Source: Taudactylus pleione (lineage: Eukaryota; Chordata; Amphibia; Anura; Myobatrachidae). Taken from it: a DNA stretch of 64,000 bases. Both the position numbers and the translations under genes were made by a program. Below the pieces are notes generated by a model. It saw only the letters and a list, made by a program, of their open reading frames with translations, was not told where the DNA came from and made no database searches. This document shows positions 1-9,568 of the stretch, piece after piece; positions within the stretch are counted from its first letter, which is position 1; each line of letters begins with the position of its first letter. Location of the stretch: contig JAUIMM010000188.1 of the NCBI GenBank assembly GCA_031769625.1, positions 8,117,001 through 8,181,000 of the forward strand, in the 5' to 3' direction.

Positions 1-660
1 GTCAGCAGTCACATCATCAGTAAATACAAGGGAACCAGTTCCATTGGCAGCCATACATGCCCACACGATGACACTACCACCACCATGCTTCACTGATGAG
101 GTGGTATGTTTTGGATCATGAGCAGTTCCTTTCCTTCTCTATACTCCTCTCTTCCCATCACTCTGGTACAAGTTGATCTTTGCCTCATCTGTCCATAGGA
201 TGTTGTTCTAGAACTGTAATGGCTTTTTTAGATGTTGTTTGGCAAACTCTAATCTGGTCTTCCTGTTTTTGAGGCTCACCAATGGTTTACATGTTGTGGT
301 GAACCCTCTATATTCACTCTTGTGAAGTCTTCTCTTGATTGTTGACTTTGACACATATACATCTACCTCCTGTAGAGTGTTCTTGATTTGGCCAACTGTT
401 GTGAAGGGGTTTATCTTCACCAGGGAAATAATTCTTCTGTCATCCACCACAGTTGTTTTCCATGGTCTTCCGGGTGTTTTGGTGTTGCTGAGCTCTCCGG
501 TGCGTTCTTTCTTTTTAAGAATGTTCCAAACAGTTGATTTGGCCACACCTAATGTTTTTGTTTTCTCTCTGATGGGTTTGTTTTGATTTTTCAGCCTAAT
601 GATGGCTTGCTTCACTGATAGTGACAGCTCTTTGGATCTCATATTGAGAGTCGACAGCAT
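1..660 (-). pseudogene. Tc1-like transposase, N-terminal part, two nonsense codons
   Basis: The product would be a DDE transposase that binds the element's inverted repeats and cuts and pastes it at TA sites. Reading from the ATG at 658-660, residues 1-150 carry the paired helix-turn-helix DNA-binding region: a first HTH around ELSLSVKQAIIRL to VAKSTVWNILKK, a GRP-type linker (TPGRPWKTT), then the second HTH ending KSTIKRRLHKSEYRG. A TAG stop at 208-210 interrupts this. The same frame continues with NNILWTDEAK, whose Asp (187-189) is the expected first catalytic residue, then a second TAG at 139-141. Both stops sit where the family usually has Trp, so TGG-to-TAG changes are the simplest explanation. 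The frame then runs open to the window edge (GGGSVMVWACMAANGTG). The second Asp and the final catalytic acidic residue are outside the window. It is a dead copy. Confidence 0.93.
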
Positions 661-1001
661 CTGATTACAAATGCAAATGTCACACCTAGAATCAACTCCA
701 GACCTTTTACCTGCTTAATTCATAATGAAATAATGAGGGAATAGCCCACACCTGTCCATGAAATAGCTTTTGAGTTGATAGTCCCATTACTTTTGTCCCC
801 TTAAAAAGTGGGAGGCACATATAGAAACCATTGTAATTCCTACACCGTTCACCTGATTTGGATGTAATTACCCTCAAATTAAATCTGAAAGTCTGCAGTT
901 AAAGCACATCTTGTTTGTTTCATTTCAAAGCCATTGTGATGGTGAATAGAGGACAAAATATGAAAATTCTGTCAATGTCCCAATATTTATGCACCTGACT
1001 G
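1..1001 (-). mobile_element. Tc1/mariner transposon, 5' part, cut by window edge
   Basis: The minus strand encodes a Tc1-type transposase (1-660) preceded by about 340 bp of non-coding leader and a terminal inverted repeat ending near 1001. The terminus, read on the minus strand, starts CAGTCAGGTGCATAAATATT and is flanked by the dinucleotide TA at 1002-1003, as expected for the TA target of this superfamily. The other terminus and the C-terminal half of the transposase lie before position 1, so the total length and the second TA cannot be checked. The copy is not autonomous because its transposase frame carries two stops. Superfamily assignment is firm; the family name is not determined. Confidence 0.93.
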
Positions 1002-1050
1002 TAGATTTCTGTAAATATTGTATATGCAGCATGGTTTAACACTGCTAACT

Positions 1051-1475
1051 GGGATGTGGTTAGTATGCCGGCGGACGGGATGGCTGGCCGTCGGAAGCGT
1101 GACCCGGGACTAAAGATAGGCTTTGAATTCCCGACGCTGGAATCTCGACAGCTGCCATCTTGTAATGTACACTGCGGCGTCTTAGCCGCGGGGTTGGGGG
1201 GTGGGTTAGATTTAGGCACCACAGTGGGGTTAGGCTTTGTGGGGTTAGACACCACTAGGAGGCGGTTAGGCACCAGTGGGGAGGTTAGGATTAGGCACTA
1301 AGGGGGACGGTTAGGTTTAGGCATTAACGGGGAGGGTTAGGGTGCAAGAAGGGAAGGTTACGGGGAGAAGGTTAGTATATTTACCCGACCCCTGTTGGGA
1401 TACCGAGCATCGGGGTGCCGCTGTCGGCATTTTGACAGTAGGCTTACCGACTGCCAAATTTCATACCCAACCCCT
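1051..1475 (+). mobile_element. Dispersed non-autonomous element, copy A, TTAGGG-like core
   Basis: This is one of three copies of the same repeat in the window (the others are at 2726-3182 and 6719-7117). All begin GGGATGTRGTTA or GGGATGTAGTCA, run through a GC-rich block rich in CCCGAC and CGGNAT motifs, and have a central G-rich stretch of degenerate GTTAGGGTTAGGCAC-type units. They close with a segment ending TTCATACCCA. Copy A has its degenerate TTAGG core at about 1200-1375. No coding capacity and no target-site duplication were recognised. The family is not identified; the repeated structure is seen directly. Confidence 0.7.
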
Positions 1476-1739
1476 GCTAACTCAAAGCGCCAGTCAGTGC
1501 CATAACAGGGTGCCACTAATACTTACCCACACAGGCCGGCACCCTCTGCAGCACTGCTGAGGCAGGGGTGGATCCAGGAGGGGGAAGGGGGGCAATCAGT
1601 GCAGTCGCCACCCACCTGTAACCATACTAACTGACTTTGTAAAACTCCTCTCCGGGAGTAGCTGGTCGGTTCGGGAGGCAGGGTCGGGCTGCACACGTAA
1701 TTAGGCCCTGCCCCTTTCTCCTAAAAAAATCCAATATTT
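1476..1739. other. No gene seen; short spacer between repeats
   Basis: No coding frame with recognisable similarity, no RNA gene and no clear repeat boundary was found. The stretch is moderately GC-rich and ends where a strong hairpin begins. Confidence 0.5.
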
Positions 1740-1816
1740 GCGGGTCTGCAAGGAGGGAGCGGGGCTAAATGACCCAATTTGCGTAATTTAGCCCCGCTCC
1801 CTCCCTACGGACCCGC
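1740..1816. repeat. Long hairpin, 31-bp arms
   Basis: The left arm is 1740-1770 and the right arm 1786-1816, around a 15-nt loop. The arms pair at 28 of 31 positions, and the inner 19 bp, including GGAGGGAGCGGGGCTAAAT, are perfect. Its position just inside a GGGCCTGATTCAG-type terminus (1873-1897) suggests it is the internal fold-back of a MITE-like repeat. That link is inference. Confidence 0.75.
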
Positions 1817-1872
1817 AACTTCCCCATTAAATCTCCCCATCCTGCCCGCTGAACTCCGTAAATATCGGCATT

Positions 1873-1897
1873 GCGTACAACTCTGAATCAGGCCCAT
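1873..1897 (-). mobile_element. MITE-like terminus (GGGCCTGATTCAGAG type)
   Basis: On the minus strand this reads GGGCCTGATTCAGAGTTGTA. The same terminus recurs at 9015-9039, and its first 14 bases recur at 7602-7615. Three occurrences of one terminus in 8 kb indicate a repeat family, but the opposite ends were not found. Confidence 0.5.
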
Positions 1898-2000
1898 AGA
1901 TTGCAAGCTCCGTGGGACAGGGACTGATGTGAAGGTCTGAATATTCGCTGCAAAGCGCTAATATGTAGGTGCTATATAAAGGTTATTTAAAAAAGAAAAA
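1898..2000 (+). mobile_element. CR1/L2-type LINE (or derived SINE) 3' tail
   Basis: The stretch resembles the conserved 3' end of vertebrate CR1/L2 retroposons: a GATTGCAAGCTCC block, GGGACAGGGACTGATGTGAA, then GCAAAGCGCTAATATG and GTGCTATATAAA before an A-rich end. Two related tails occur at 14499-14562 and 14808-14905. Only the tail is present here. Assignment is by recalled family pattern, not by a search. Confidence 0.7.
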
Positions 2001-2124
2001 GCATTGGCGGATTTTGGGTCAGGGCTTTCCCCAGGCACAACAGTAATGGCCTAATTGCCGCCCCCTCTGCCTCATTTTATTATTTTCATGTTTGGTTATA
2101 AGGACTCATTTGATGATTGACAAT

Positions 2125-2615
2125 TTTAAATAATAATAATAATAAAAATCCACAAGCTCTTTTGGCCTCCAATATCATCTCTATGTTGATGACACTCAGA
2201 TCTACCTTTCCTCCCCTGACCTCTCCCCCTCTCTCCTTACCCGTATTCTCCAGCTGTCTCTCTGCTGTCTCTTCCTGGATGTCCCAGCGCTTTCTTAAAC
2301 TTAACGTGTCTAAGACTGAGATGATCATCTTCCCACCCTCCCACATAACCTCACTTGCCACAATTGAATTATCAATTGATGGCACAACTATCTCCTCTAG
2401 CCCCAAAGTGCGCTGTCTTGGAGTTATCCTGGACTCCTCCCTCTCCTTCAAACCACATATCCAGTACCTCTCACAGTCCTGTCATTTCCATCTCATAATC
2501 CCTAGGATCAGACCCTTTCTCACCCTGGATGCTACTAAGACCCTTATCCACTCTCTGTTCATCTCACAATTGGACTACTGTAACCTCCTACTTTCTGGCC
2601 TAAGTGTTTGACCCG
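2125..2615 (+). pseudogene. CR1/L2-like LINE reverse transcriptase fragment, frameshifted
   Basis: This is a decayed fragment of a non-LTR retrotransposon ORF2. The catalytic palm motif appears as LYVDDTQIYLS, with YVDD at 2182-2193, in one frame. The following conserved segment continues in a second frame as SSCLSAVSSWMSQRFLKLN, then KTEMIIFPPSH, VRCLGVILDSSLSFKPHI and IRPFLTLDATKTLIHSLF, ending LDYCNLLLSG. The frame change falls between about 2215 and 2265, so the copy is broken. The endonuclease domain and the rest of the RT are missing, and the fragment stops near 2610 without a LINE tail. The A/T-rich stretch at its left edge (2129-2150) is not a normal internal junction, so the fragment probably reached this state through rearrangement. 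Confidence 0.88.
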
Positions 2616-2725
2616 GGTTGATAGGAAGCCTAGTTCACCACTGGGCAGATGCCATCCGAAGATGGCGCTAAGCACCAGGTCCAAGTCCCGGAAAGCTTTG
2701 CAATCACTATGCTATACAATATAGC
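2616..2725. other. Short spacer, nothing recognised
   Basis: No gene or repeat boundary was seen between the LINE fragment and element copy B. Confidence 0.5.
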
Positions 2726-3182
2726 GGGATGTAGTTATGAGACTAGGCCCCCGGTCTCTATACCGACATCCGAATCCCGACAAGGGACTTAAGATAGGTG
2801 TCGAAATACCAACGACTATCTTAATCCCGACACTGGAACGCCAAGGTAAGTCCGGGGCGCCCTTAGCATTAGCCGCAGGGAGGGGGTGGTTATGTTTAGA
2901 GAGGCACCCCTAGGGGGGAGGTTTAGGCAAGCCCGGGAGGAAGTTAGGGTCAGGTTTAGGGTGCGGTAAGGAGGGGTTAGGGACTCCCAGGGGGAGGTTA
3001 GGGGTTAGGGTTAGGTACTAGGGGGAGACGGTTAGGGTTAGGCACCACTAAGGGTGGGTTGGAGGGGGGAGAGGGGTTGGGATAGGGTACTTACCTGCCC
3101 TGTCGGGATCTTCTCCCTTCGGGCTGCTGGTGTCGGGATATGAACCGGCGGCTGCCGCCGGGACTTCATACCCATTCCCAAT
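2726..3182 (+). mobile_element. Dispersed non-autonomous element, copy B, TTAGGG-like core
   Basis: This is the second copy of the element at 1051-1475, starting GGGATGTAGTTA and closing CTTCATACCCATTCCCA. The core at about 2880-3080 contains several runs such as GGGGTTAGGG, GGTTAGGGTTAGG and GTTAGGGTTAGGCACC. The outer arms keep CGGGAT and CCCGAC blocks that are partly complementary to one another. It is non-coding. Confidence 0.7.
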
Positions 3183-3215
3183 ATAACAACCCTCATAGAA
3201 ACCTATAGGGGCAGC

Positions 3216-3216
<1 letters not shown>

Positions 3217-3246
<30 letters not shown>
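3217..3246. repeat. Simple repeat, (TA)n followed by poly-A
   Basis: A short TATATA run is followed directly by about 15 A residues. Confidence 0.85.
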
Positions 3247-3249
3247 TGG

Positions 3250-5169
3250 GGCCTACATAAATTTTGGGGAGACATCCACTAGGGGTAAATAATTGTAATT
3301 AAAATAATTTATTTATTATTATCTCTTTAAAATAACCCCATCAAGGTTTGGACCTGTCTCATCACAAAATGTATTTAAAATTCCAGTTAGTGATAAATCA
3401 AAAAGAAAAAGTTATGCGACAATAACAATAAAATTAACTTAGTTGATGAGATGGGGGCTGCCGACCTCTCTTCACGCCATAACCATGCAAGTTACTAATT
3501 ATAGTATAGGATGTATTCATTTATTACATATTCCTCTTTAAGGGAGCTTCCCTATATTTCTTTATGAATTGATAGACTGCATATGGGTTCGGCAGACTAA
3601 ATCGCCGCCTCTAATTAATTCATAAATTTTTTTTATGTGATTAGCAAAACTCACAGGGTGGCATGTTTAAACCGATAAATTAAAATCGTCTGGGTAGGGA
3701 ACCCCCACCGCCATCTGGCCGCATATGGACAGACGGCTGCTGGCAAGAAAACGTTTTTGTACTGGGGGATATTTAAAAGTCAATAAAATTTAGGCCGATA
3801 TTGAAAGGTCTCTCGGTTCAAATTTGTTTAATTTTTTATTTTTTTTACACTTGTCTTCCTCTGAAGAACTGGCACTGACCGAGCCCCTCACCTTGGCGTG
3901 ACCCCTAATTCGCAAACATCCAAAGAAAATATACAGGAGGCAGAGGTTATTATTACACCCAGCAAAGAGTCTCTTCCAGAGAGGAAAACTTGAAATGATC
4001 AGGGGCCTCCCAGGAAAATATGCGGCTCTTTTCCTCCCCACAGGGTGAGATAATGAAGTGTCTGTGCACAATTATTACACGGCATTTCATCCCTATCTCA
4101 AGGCCAACTGCAGGCAGCCCAGAGACCAGCACTCAACCCCCTCCTCATTTTCTAACCACATGAAAACATACACATTACAGTAAGGCCGCTCGCTGGGGGG
4201 AGATATCAAAGCAGAATTCACGCCGAGCGGCTGAAATATTGGAAACGTGTCTGATGTGAAAGTCGTCTGACGGCTCACATGGATGACGGGGCTATACTGT
4301 ACATGCACACGTGTTTAGAGTCTATCCGATTTGCCAAGAGGGGATTATTATACTTGTTCTCTACTAGAACAATTTTCTCAAGTCCCATTTATCAATGTGC
4401 GAAAACCCGGCGATATTAGAGTTTTATCCCCGGCGCCAACAAAAAACACTTCTCCCGCCTTTACAAAACGTACCGTCGCAACAGGAGAACTGTGCGAGAT
4501 AAAAATAAAATACAAAGAAATGCTTTATCCTTTGTATAAATATTCATAAAGTGATTTTCTATTTTTTACATTTGTCTTATATTTTCTTTAGAATTTTTAT
4601 CTATTTTATTTTATGCATTTTTTATTTTATTTTTTTACATTACTGGGACTGAAGCCCAAATCTTTGAAGCCGGTCCACACATGGGCACATCTAAGGAGAC
4701 TGGGGCAGAGAGGTAAGACGTGCCATTATCGCCAGTAACTGTGTCCCGCTCTTAACATAGTAATGGGCCTCCAGAGCATGGTCACAGCGAATAGTGAGGA
4801 CATGAAATGGGTCATGGGCTGCAGTGTCATAACTAAGGCTGTAAAAGTGGTACTGTCACTCAGAGCATAGGGGCTAGGGGGCGGCACCATCGCGGTGAAC
4901 GACCGGTGCAAGGCCAAGGGAGGCAGCGTGATCGCTGCACACCGTAGGTACACATTGCAGCTACCTAGAAAGATTCAGGATGAGGCCATAGGAAGCAATT
5001 GGCGCCGACCTTCCTGCTCTCTGCGCTATTCTGTAACATCATGAAGTTATGCGGTCCGTGGCCAGGAAATGCCAGACCAGGGCTTCCGACTACAGTTGTG
5101 GTACAATACGCATAGCAACCACCAGACAGTGCTCTGTATGATGTAATATCCACCTGGAGGGTTTTACAT
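3250..5169. other. Non-repetitive gene-free region, possible conserved non-coding DNA
   Basis: About 1.9 kb shows no transposon ends, no tandem repeats and no convincing coding frame; the open frames inside are short and compositionally random. The stretch 3460-3780 contains homeodomain-type TAATTA cores at 3496-3501 and 3612-3617, and 4090-4560 alternates AT-rich and GC-balanced blocks. This texture is compatible with regulatory DNA, but nothing in the sequence proves function. Confidence 0.4.
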
Positions 5170-5172
5170 TAA

Positions 5173-5391
5173 GGGGTATATTTACTAAAGGTCGATTTTA
5201 ATCAATTTAAAATCAATCAATATCGATCAACATCTGTGTTGTGTTTCGGGGGCTAAATCACACATTTACTAATACTTAAAAAAACCAAGTAAAAATGGTC
5301 TGTTAATAAATGTGATTTAGCCCCAGAAACACAACATCGATTTTGATTGATTTTCAAACAAATGAAAATCGTTCTTTAGTAAACATACCCC
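5173..5391. mobile_element. PIF/Harbinger-like MITE with long inverted repeats
   Basis: The left end reads GGGGTATATTTACTAAAG, and the right end reverse-complements to GGGGTATGTTTACTAAAG. Pairing continues inward through CGATTTT, AATCAATCAA, CATC/GATG and GGGGCTAAATCACA blocks, so about 100 bp of each half is inverted. The trinucleotide TAA flanks both sides (5170-5172 and 5392-5394), the target duplication expected of PIF/Harbinger elements. There is no coding capacity. Confidence 0.82.
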
Positions 5392-5394
5392 TAA

Positions 5395-5690
5395 AGCTGC
5401 ATACACACACAACGATTTTAGTAAATGAACTTCATTAATTTTTTCAAGGGAAAAAATGAACGAAAATAGTTTACTAAAATCGTTCATTTACTAAATGTAA
5501 TGAACGATGTTTGCATATTCCCTTACTGAAAATCATTGAGTTGGTCAGTCTGACTGAACTACAAACGTGAATGCACATGAACGATAATCATTCATCGTTT
5601 TAACTCAGAAAGTGAACAATTTTTTTAATGTTTGAACGATATCGTTATTAATAATCGTTCAAAAAAAAATCGTTGTGTGTGTACGCACCT
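5395..5690. mobile_element. PIF/Harbinger-like MITE abutting the previous one
   Basis: The left terminus AGCTGCATACACACACAACG matches the reverse complement of the right terminus, AGGTGCGTACACACACAACG, at 18 of 20 positions. Flanking TAA triplets lie at 5392-5394 and 5691-5693. Internally it is rich in AACGAT and ATCGTT motifs and AT-rich. No transposase is present. It begins directly after the TAA that ends the preceding MITE. Confidence 0.85.
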
Positions 5691-5693
5691 TAA

Positions 5694-6718
5694 GACTATA
5701 ATAGATTTGGTGGGCTCCATGCTCAATTTTTGTAATAAACAATAACTTGTAATTGTTTTGAGGGCAATGTTAGTACTGGGAACCTAATAGTAATTTGTAA
5801 TCTTGTTTTTGGGAATTAATCATTGGAGGATGCTTTGCAGTCATGGTGGGCGGGGTCACTAGTAATAATTTATTTATTTCTTCTGTATTTTTGTTCAGTT
5901 TATTTCAAACAGCAGTATTTTACCAAGTGCTTAGGAGAACGCGCTCAGGCTGATCTTACCATGGGCTACGCCATTATCTGGGTCTCTCTCTCTCTGAACC
6001 ACAGCTGACCAGTACCCCAGTGCGGGCCAGGCTCACACTATGCAATGGGCGCAGCCTGTGACTGCTTAATAAAAAGCAGTTCTGGGAGGCGAACTGGCAT
6101 CTGTTTAAACAGAACTTGTTTGGAAACACGACCAGCTCACCACGTGCTGGCATCTCCAGATTGGCAGCTCGGGTAAGTGTCATTTCTGAGAAAATAAACA
6201 CTGCATGGAATTTTGGTTATATTGTAACTTTAAACTTTTTAATGCCAACTACAAGCCCCAGTCTGTACATGTGAGTATATATAAATATATATGGCCTTAA
6301 CAGGGCTTCTCTGCACCCTGTGCCGCTGCCGGACACCCCCCCCCGTCCCACACCATGAGAGCATGACAATATGAGGAGGGGTTGGGGCCATTAGAGCTGT
6401 AATTAATTTCAGCTCTGACCACTGTAGGGAGGGGGGCTATTAAGAGCCTCAGGGTGACTACCTGGTGCCCAGAGTATGCTCCGGCAGCACTGAAGCAGCA
6501 TTTCTGGCTGCAGGGTGCTGATGCAGGGCAGTGGGCACTGCGCTCTGTGCTGTGACGCTGCTTGTACACCCCTAGTTGTGGGGTGTGAAGGGAAATGAGG
6601 GGCTTGGTTTAGCCTTTAACAATGCTCGCTGCTTTAAAAATACGGACATACTCACATGTATTCCTGCAGTGGCACCGACTCACAGTCTATTACATTTAGT
6701 CCCTACCCTAACCTTCTC
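5694..6718. other. Gene-free stretch, no repeat recognised
   Basis: There is no convincing coding frame. A strong splice-donor-like GGTAAGT (6170-6176) follows a GC-balanced stretch at 5,930-6,170, and an AATAAA occurs at about 6068. These could mark an old exon or a retroviral-type terminus, but no supporting partner sites were found. A short CT run is at about 5983-5994, and a C-run (about nine C) lies near 6337-6346. Confidence 0.4.
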
Positions 6719-7117
6719 CCGGGTTGGGTATGAAATACCGACACTGGAAGCCCGACAGCAGAAAATCCTGATGCCGGCTGGTAAGTGTAGTTAACTCTCC
6801 CCCTCTCCCCCCCCTAACCCTCCCTTGGGGGTGCCTAAGCCTAAGACTCTGGGGGTGGTGCCTAACCCTAACCCTCCCCCTAAACTTAACCCTCCTGGGG
6901 GGTGCTTAACCCTAAGTCCCCCCCCCCAGGAGAGCCTAAACCTAACTGCGGCTAACCGCCACCGACGCCCGGCTTACCTACGTTCGGTATGCCAGGCGTC
7001 AGGATTTCGCCGTGGGGCTAATGATGGGCGTCGGTATTTATCTTTAGTCCCATGCCGGGCTTTCAGTGTCGGGATTCCGGCGGTCGGCATTCCGGCCGCC
7101 CATCCTGACTACATCCC
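6719..7117 (-). mobile_element. Dispersed non-autonomous element, copy C, inverted
   Basis: Read on the minus strand, this copy starts GGGATGTAGTCAGGATGGG and ends near TTTCATACCCAACCC, matching copies A and B. The core shows GAGGGTTAGGGTTAGGCACC and related degenerate units at about 6810-6950. The arms contain CGGAATGCCGACCGCCGGAA-type blocks. Further CCTAAACTTTAAC and CACTAAACCTAATG motifs at 7133-7205 suggest a second partial core beside it. Confidence 0.72.
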
Positions 7118-7620
7118 CTTCCCTCCTATTGCCTAAACTTTAACTCCCCCTCCCCGGTCACTAAACCTAATGCTCCCCCCTTAGTGCCATAACACCGCTA
7201 CTTACCTTCGGGAAAGTCACTTTCCTGTTTCCCTGTCAGCCTTACACGGCCCCTATGGGCTACAGCTGATGCAGTCCCTAGAAGCCAGGCTTGTGCGCAT
7301 GGTAGGGTCTCGTGGCCGCAAGCCCCAGAGAGCTTCTGGCTCTAATAAAGCCGGAAGCTCTCCCACTGACATCACTGGTGATGTCAGTGGGGCCGCCCAC
7401 AAACGGTAGGCGTTCGCTTGGGAATGCCTCCGTTTGTGAAGTCACCCCCTGGCCACGCCTACCAAGCGGGGCGAGCTGTCAATCACCATCGACAGCTCGC
7501 CCCCTTTGGTGCGAGACCCGGAGCGACATAGCGTCTCCGTCGTGCGCATGCCCAGTGGGCAAACATTGACCTGGTTGCGAGCGCTCAGCGCTTGCGACCG
7601 GGTCTGAATCAGGCCCTCTG
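7118..7620. other. Gene-free GC-rich spacer with short inverted repeats
   Basis: This stretch contains nested inverted pairs: CACTGACATCA at 7363-7373 faces TGATGTCAGTG at 7380-7390, and GCGAGCTGTC near 7470 faces GACAGCTCGC near 7491. It ends in the terminus TCTGAATCAGGCCC (7602-7615), shared with two other sites, so much of it is probably a MITE-like repeat read on the minus strand. No coding sequence was recognised. Confidence 0.5.
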
Positions 7621-8459
7621 TGCCGTATTTTATTAGCCGCGAAAAGGGTCGTTTGGAGAAGTTTTCGCGGATTTGGACTTTTCGCCGGTTTTCAAAGTAT
7701 TTCCGTATTCAATTACAGGCGAAACAAAACTGGAGAAAAGTTCTCTCTATGTATAGGCAGGTGAAATGGAAGCGCAAAATCCATATTCTGGGGTGCAAAT
7801 GTGGGGATTTGGTCCAGAACTCTTTGGACTCCCCCCCCCCCCCCCCACACACACACAAAAAAAGAAAAGAAAACAACCATGACAATTTTGGGGCGAAAAT
7901 TTTAAAACAAGTGTTGGAAAATGTAAAAAGTAAGGGGCCTGGTACTTTGGGGGGCTTTATGGATGGGACAGATGTTTTTGGGATCGAACGAGGCTGCAGT
8001 AGGGGTATTTTTGAGATGTTTTTCAATCTTCACTTTAGAGAGACTGCAAAATATGCTAGTACCCCTTTTCATGTACCCCAAATTTAATCTTGCTACTTAT
8101 TTTTCCCCAAAAACCTTGCTTTCTATAATTATTCAGCACTTGTGCATATAAGTATATAAGAGCCAATTCTGACACTTTAAGAACACAAAACACTTTTTTT
8201 AGGGCTATTAGGACACTTCTATATTGATTTCTAATGTTAGTACATCTGTTTCTGGAGTACGGATTAATTTCCCCAAAATCTTAGGGACTTTTCTCCAGTT
8301 TCGGTTTCCGACGACTTCGCCTGTTTGCATTTTTCGCGTCTTTTGGAATTGAATACGGAGATAAGCGGGAGCGCGCAGGGAAAAAATTATCGCCTAAAAA
8401 CAGACGAAGGCGGCGGAAACATTGCGTCTCGACTTTTCCTGGCTAGTTGAATACGGGCC
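7621..8459. mobile_element. Fold-back DNA element with about 130-190-bp inverted ends
   Basis: The left end carries GCCGTATTTTATTAGCC, TCCGTATTCAATTACAGGCG and AAAACTGGAGAAAAG in order. The reverse complement of the right end carries GCCCGTATTCAACTAGCC, TCCGTATTCAATTCC, ACAGGCGAA and AAACTGGAGAAAAG in the same order. The centre is AT-rich and non-coding. The 155-codon open frame at 7620-8087 lies entirely within it and has no protein-like pattern. Superfamily and target duplication are unresolved. Confidence 0.68.
7831..7856 (+). repeat. C16 run followed by (AC)n
   Basis: Sixteen consecutive C residues (7831-7846) are followed by five AC dinucleotides and an A-rich tract. Confidence 0.9.
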
Positions 8460-9098
8460 TAAAGTTGGCTACACACCGATCTAGCCATGGTCGGATAAGA
8501 CGTAACGTTATATCGTGCCCGGGTACACACTTCGTGATCGGCGGCACGAGGACACAATATATTGTTTAGGGTAAGGTTACATGGTCTCACCTGATGTGCA
8601 GCACGTGTTGATCTCTACTGGAGGAAAATGACTTTAAAAACCGCCACGAATCCGGGGCCTGGTTAATGGTGCAGCAGCTGCATAAACTTGTACTAAGACG
8701 CCCGCTGGAGGCTTCGTAGCAGTCCACAACTGAGTACACATAAGCAGCATCGGACGCAGGTCAGGCAAACATCGACTTCTTGAGTCTCTGATCGCGCAGC
8801 ATTGCCTGTGTCTGAGACGCTGACGCCATGTTCTCTGCGCATAGGATCGCAGCCCCTGCCAAAAACACGCCCTGAAAACGCCTCCTTTTAGCAGTCACTC
8901 CCCGCTACCGCCTACAAAACATTTGCTTACTGTCAATCACTGGCCTTTCCTCACCGCAACTGTAATTGTATGCGCCGGCCACCGATAATCGCTCAACTCG
9001 GTGAAAATCGGAATAAAGTACAACTCTGAATCAGGCCCTCAGTTCCGGCACATACTGATCAATAGTAACCATAGAGAGGAACAGCAACCTGCCACAAT
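8460..9098. other. Gene-free stretch with one MITE-like terminus
   Basis: No gene was seen. GTACAACTCTGAATCAGGCC at about 9019-9038 repeats the terminus at 1873-1897. The first 100 bp (CTACACACCGAT, GTACACACTTCG) resembles ends of the 5395-5690 MITE class, but no matching partner end was located. Confidence 0.45.
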
Positions 9099-9567
9099 GG
9101 GGATATGTATCGACAGTTTTTTGCGTTAAAAAAAGTGATAAAAATGGTTTTCGAGGAAATGTATCAAATGTTTTTCACATATTTTTTCGATTTTTTTTTT
9201 CCGTCATAGTATGGTTTGCTTTTTTTTTATTATATCGTTATTTTTGTTGTAATTGAAATCAATGAGAGCCTTATGTATCATCATTTTATAGTTTTTTTTT
9301 TAAGTGAAAATGATCGTGTTTTTTTTCGACATACTTTGGCTGGCGATAATTGTATTCCAGCACCACTGATGTTGAAATAAGCTATGTTAGTTATTGCTAT
9401 TTAGATGAAACTTATGAAATTTAAATAATCAGTATTACTTGTAATCTATTTTTTATAAATAGATTTTTTTTGTTTGTTTTTTTCAATTAAAAAATATAGA
9501 AGAATGGAGTTTATTTTATTATGGTGAGCTATGTGAGATATACACACACTATAAAAAAAATAAAAAA

Positions 9568-9568
<1 letters not shown>

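Noticed and set aside
1200..1375. True telomere repeat tract
   Set aside because: Units are degenerate, interrupted by CACC blocks, and embedded in a dispersed element present three times.
920..1560. Short frames around 920-1273, 1056-1301 and 1342-1560
   Set aside because: They lie inside the Tc1 terminus or the TTAGGG-like element; composition is that of the repeat.
3790..5153. Five frames of 62-93 codons in the non-repetitive region
   Set aside because: Length is as expected by chance; no domain, no splice-site support and no consistent strand.
5930..6190. Possible LTR or exon end (AATAAA near 6068, GGTAAGT at 6170)
   Set aside because: No primer-binding site, no TG...CA boundaries, no second LTR and no coding frame leading into the donor.
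7620..8151. Frames of 155, 105 and 62 codons
   Set aside because: They are contained in the fold-back element and include the C16/(AC)n run; no protein pattern.
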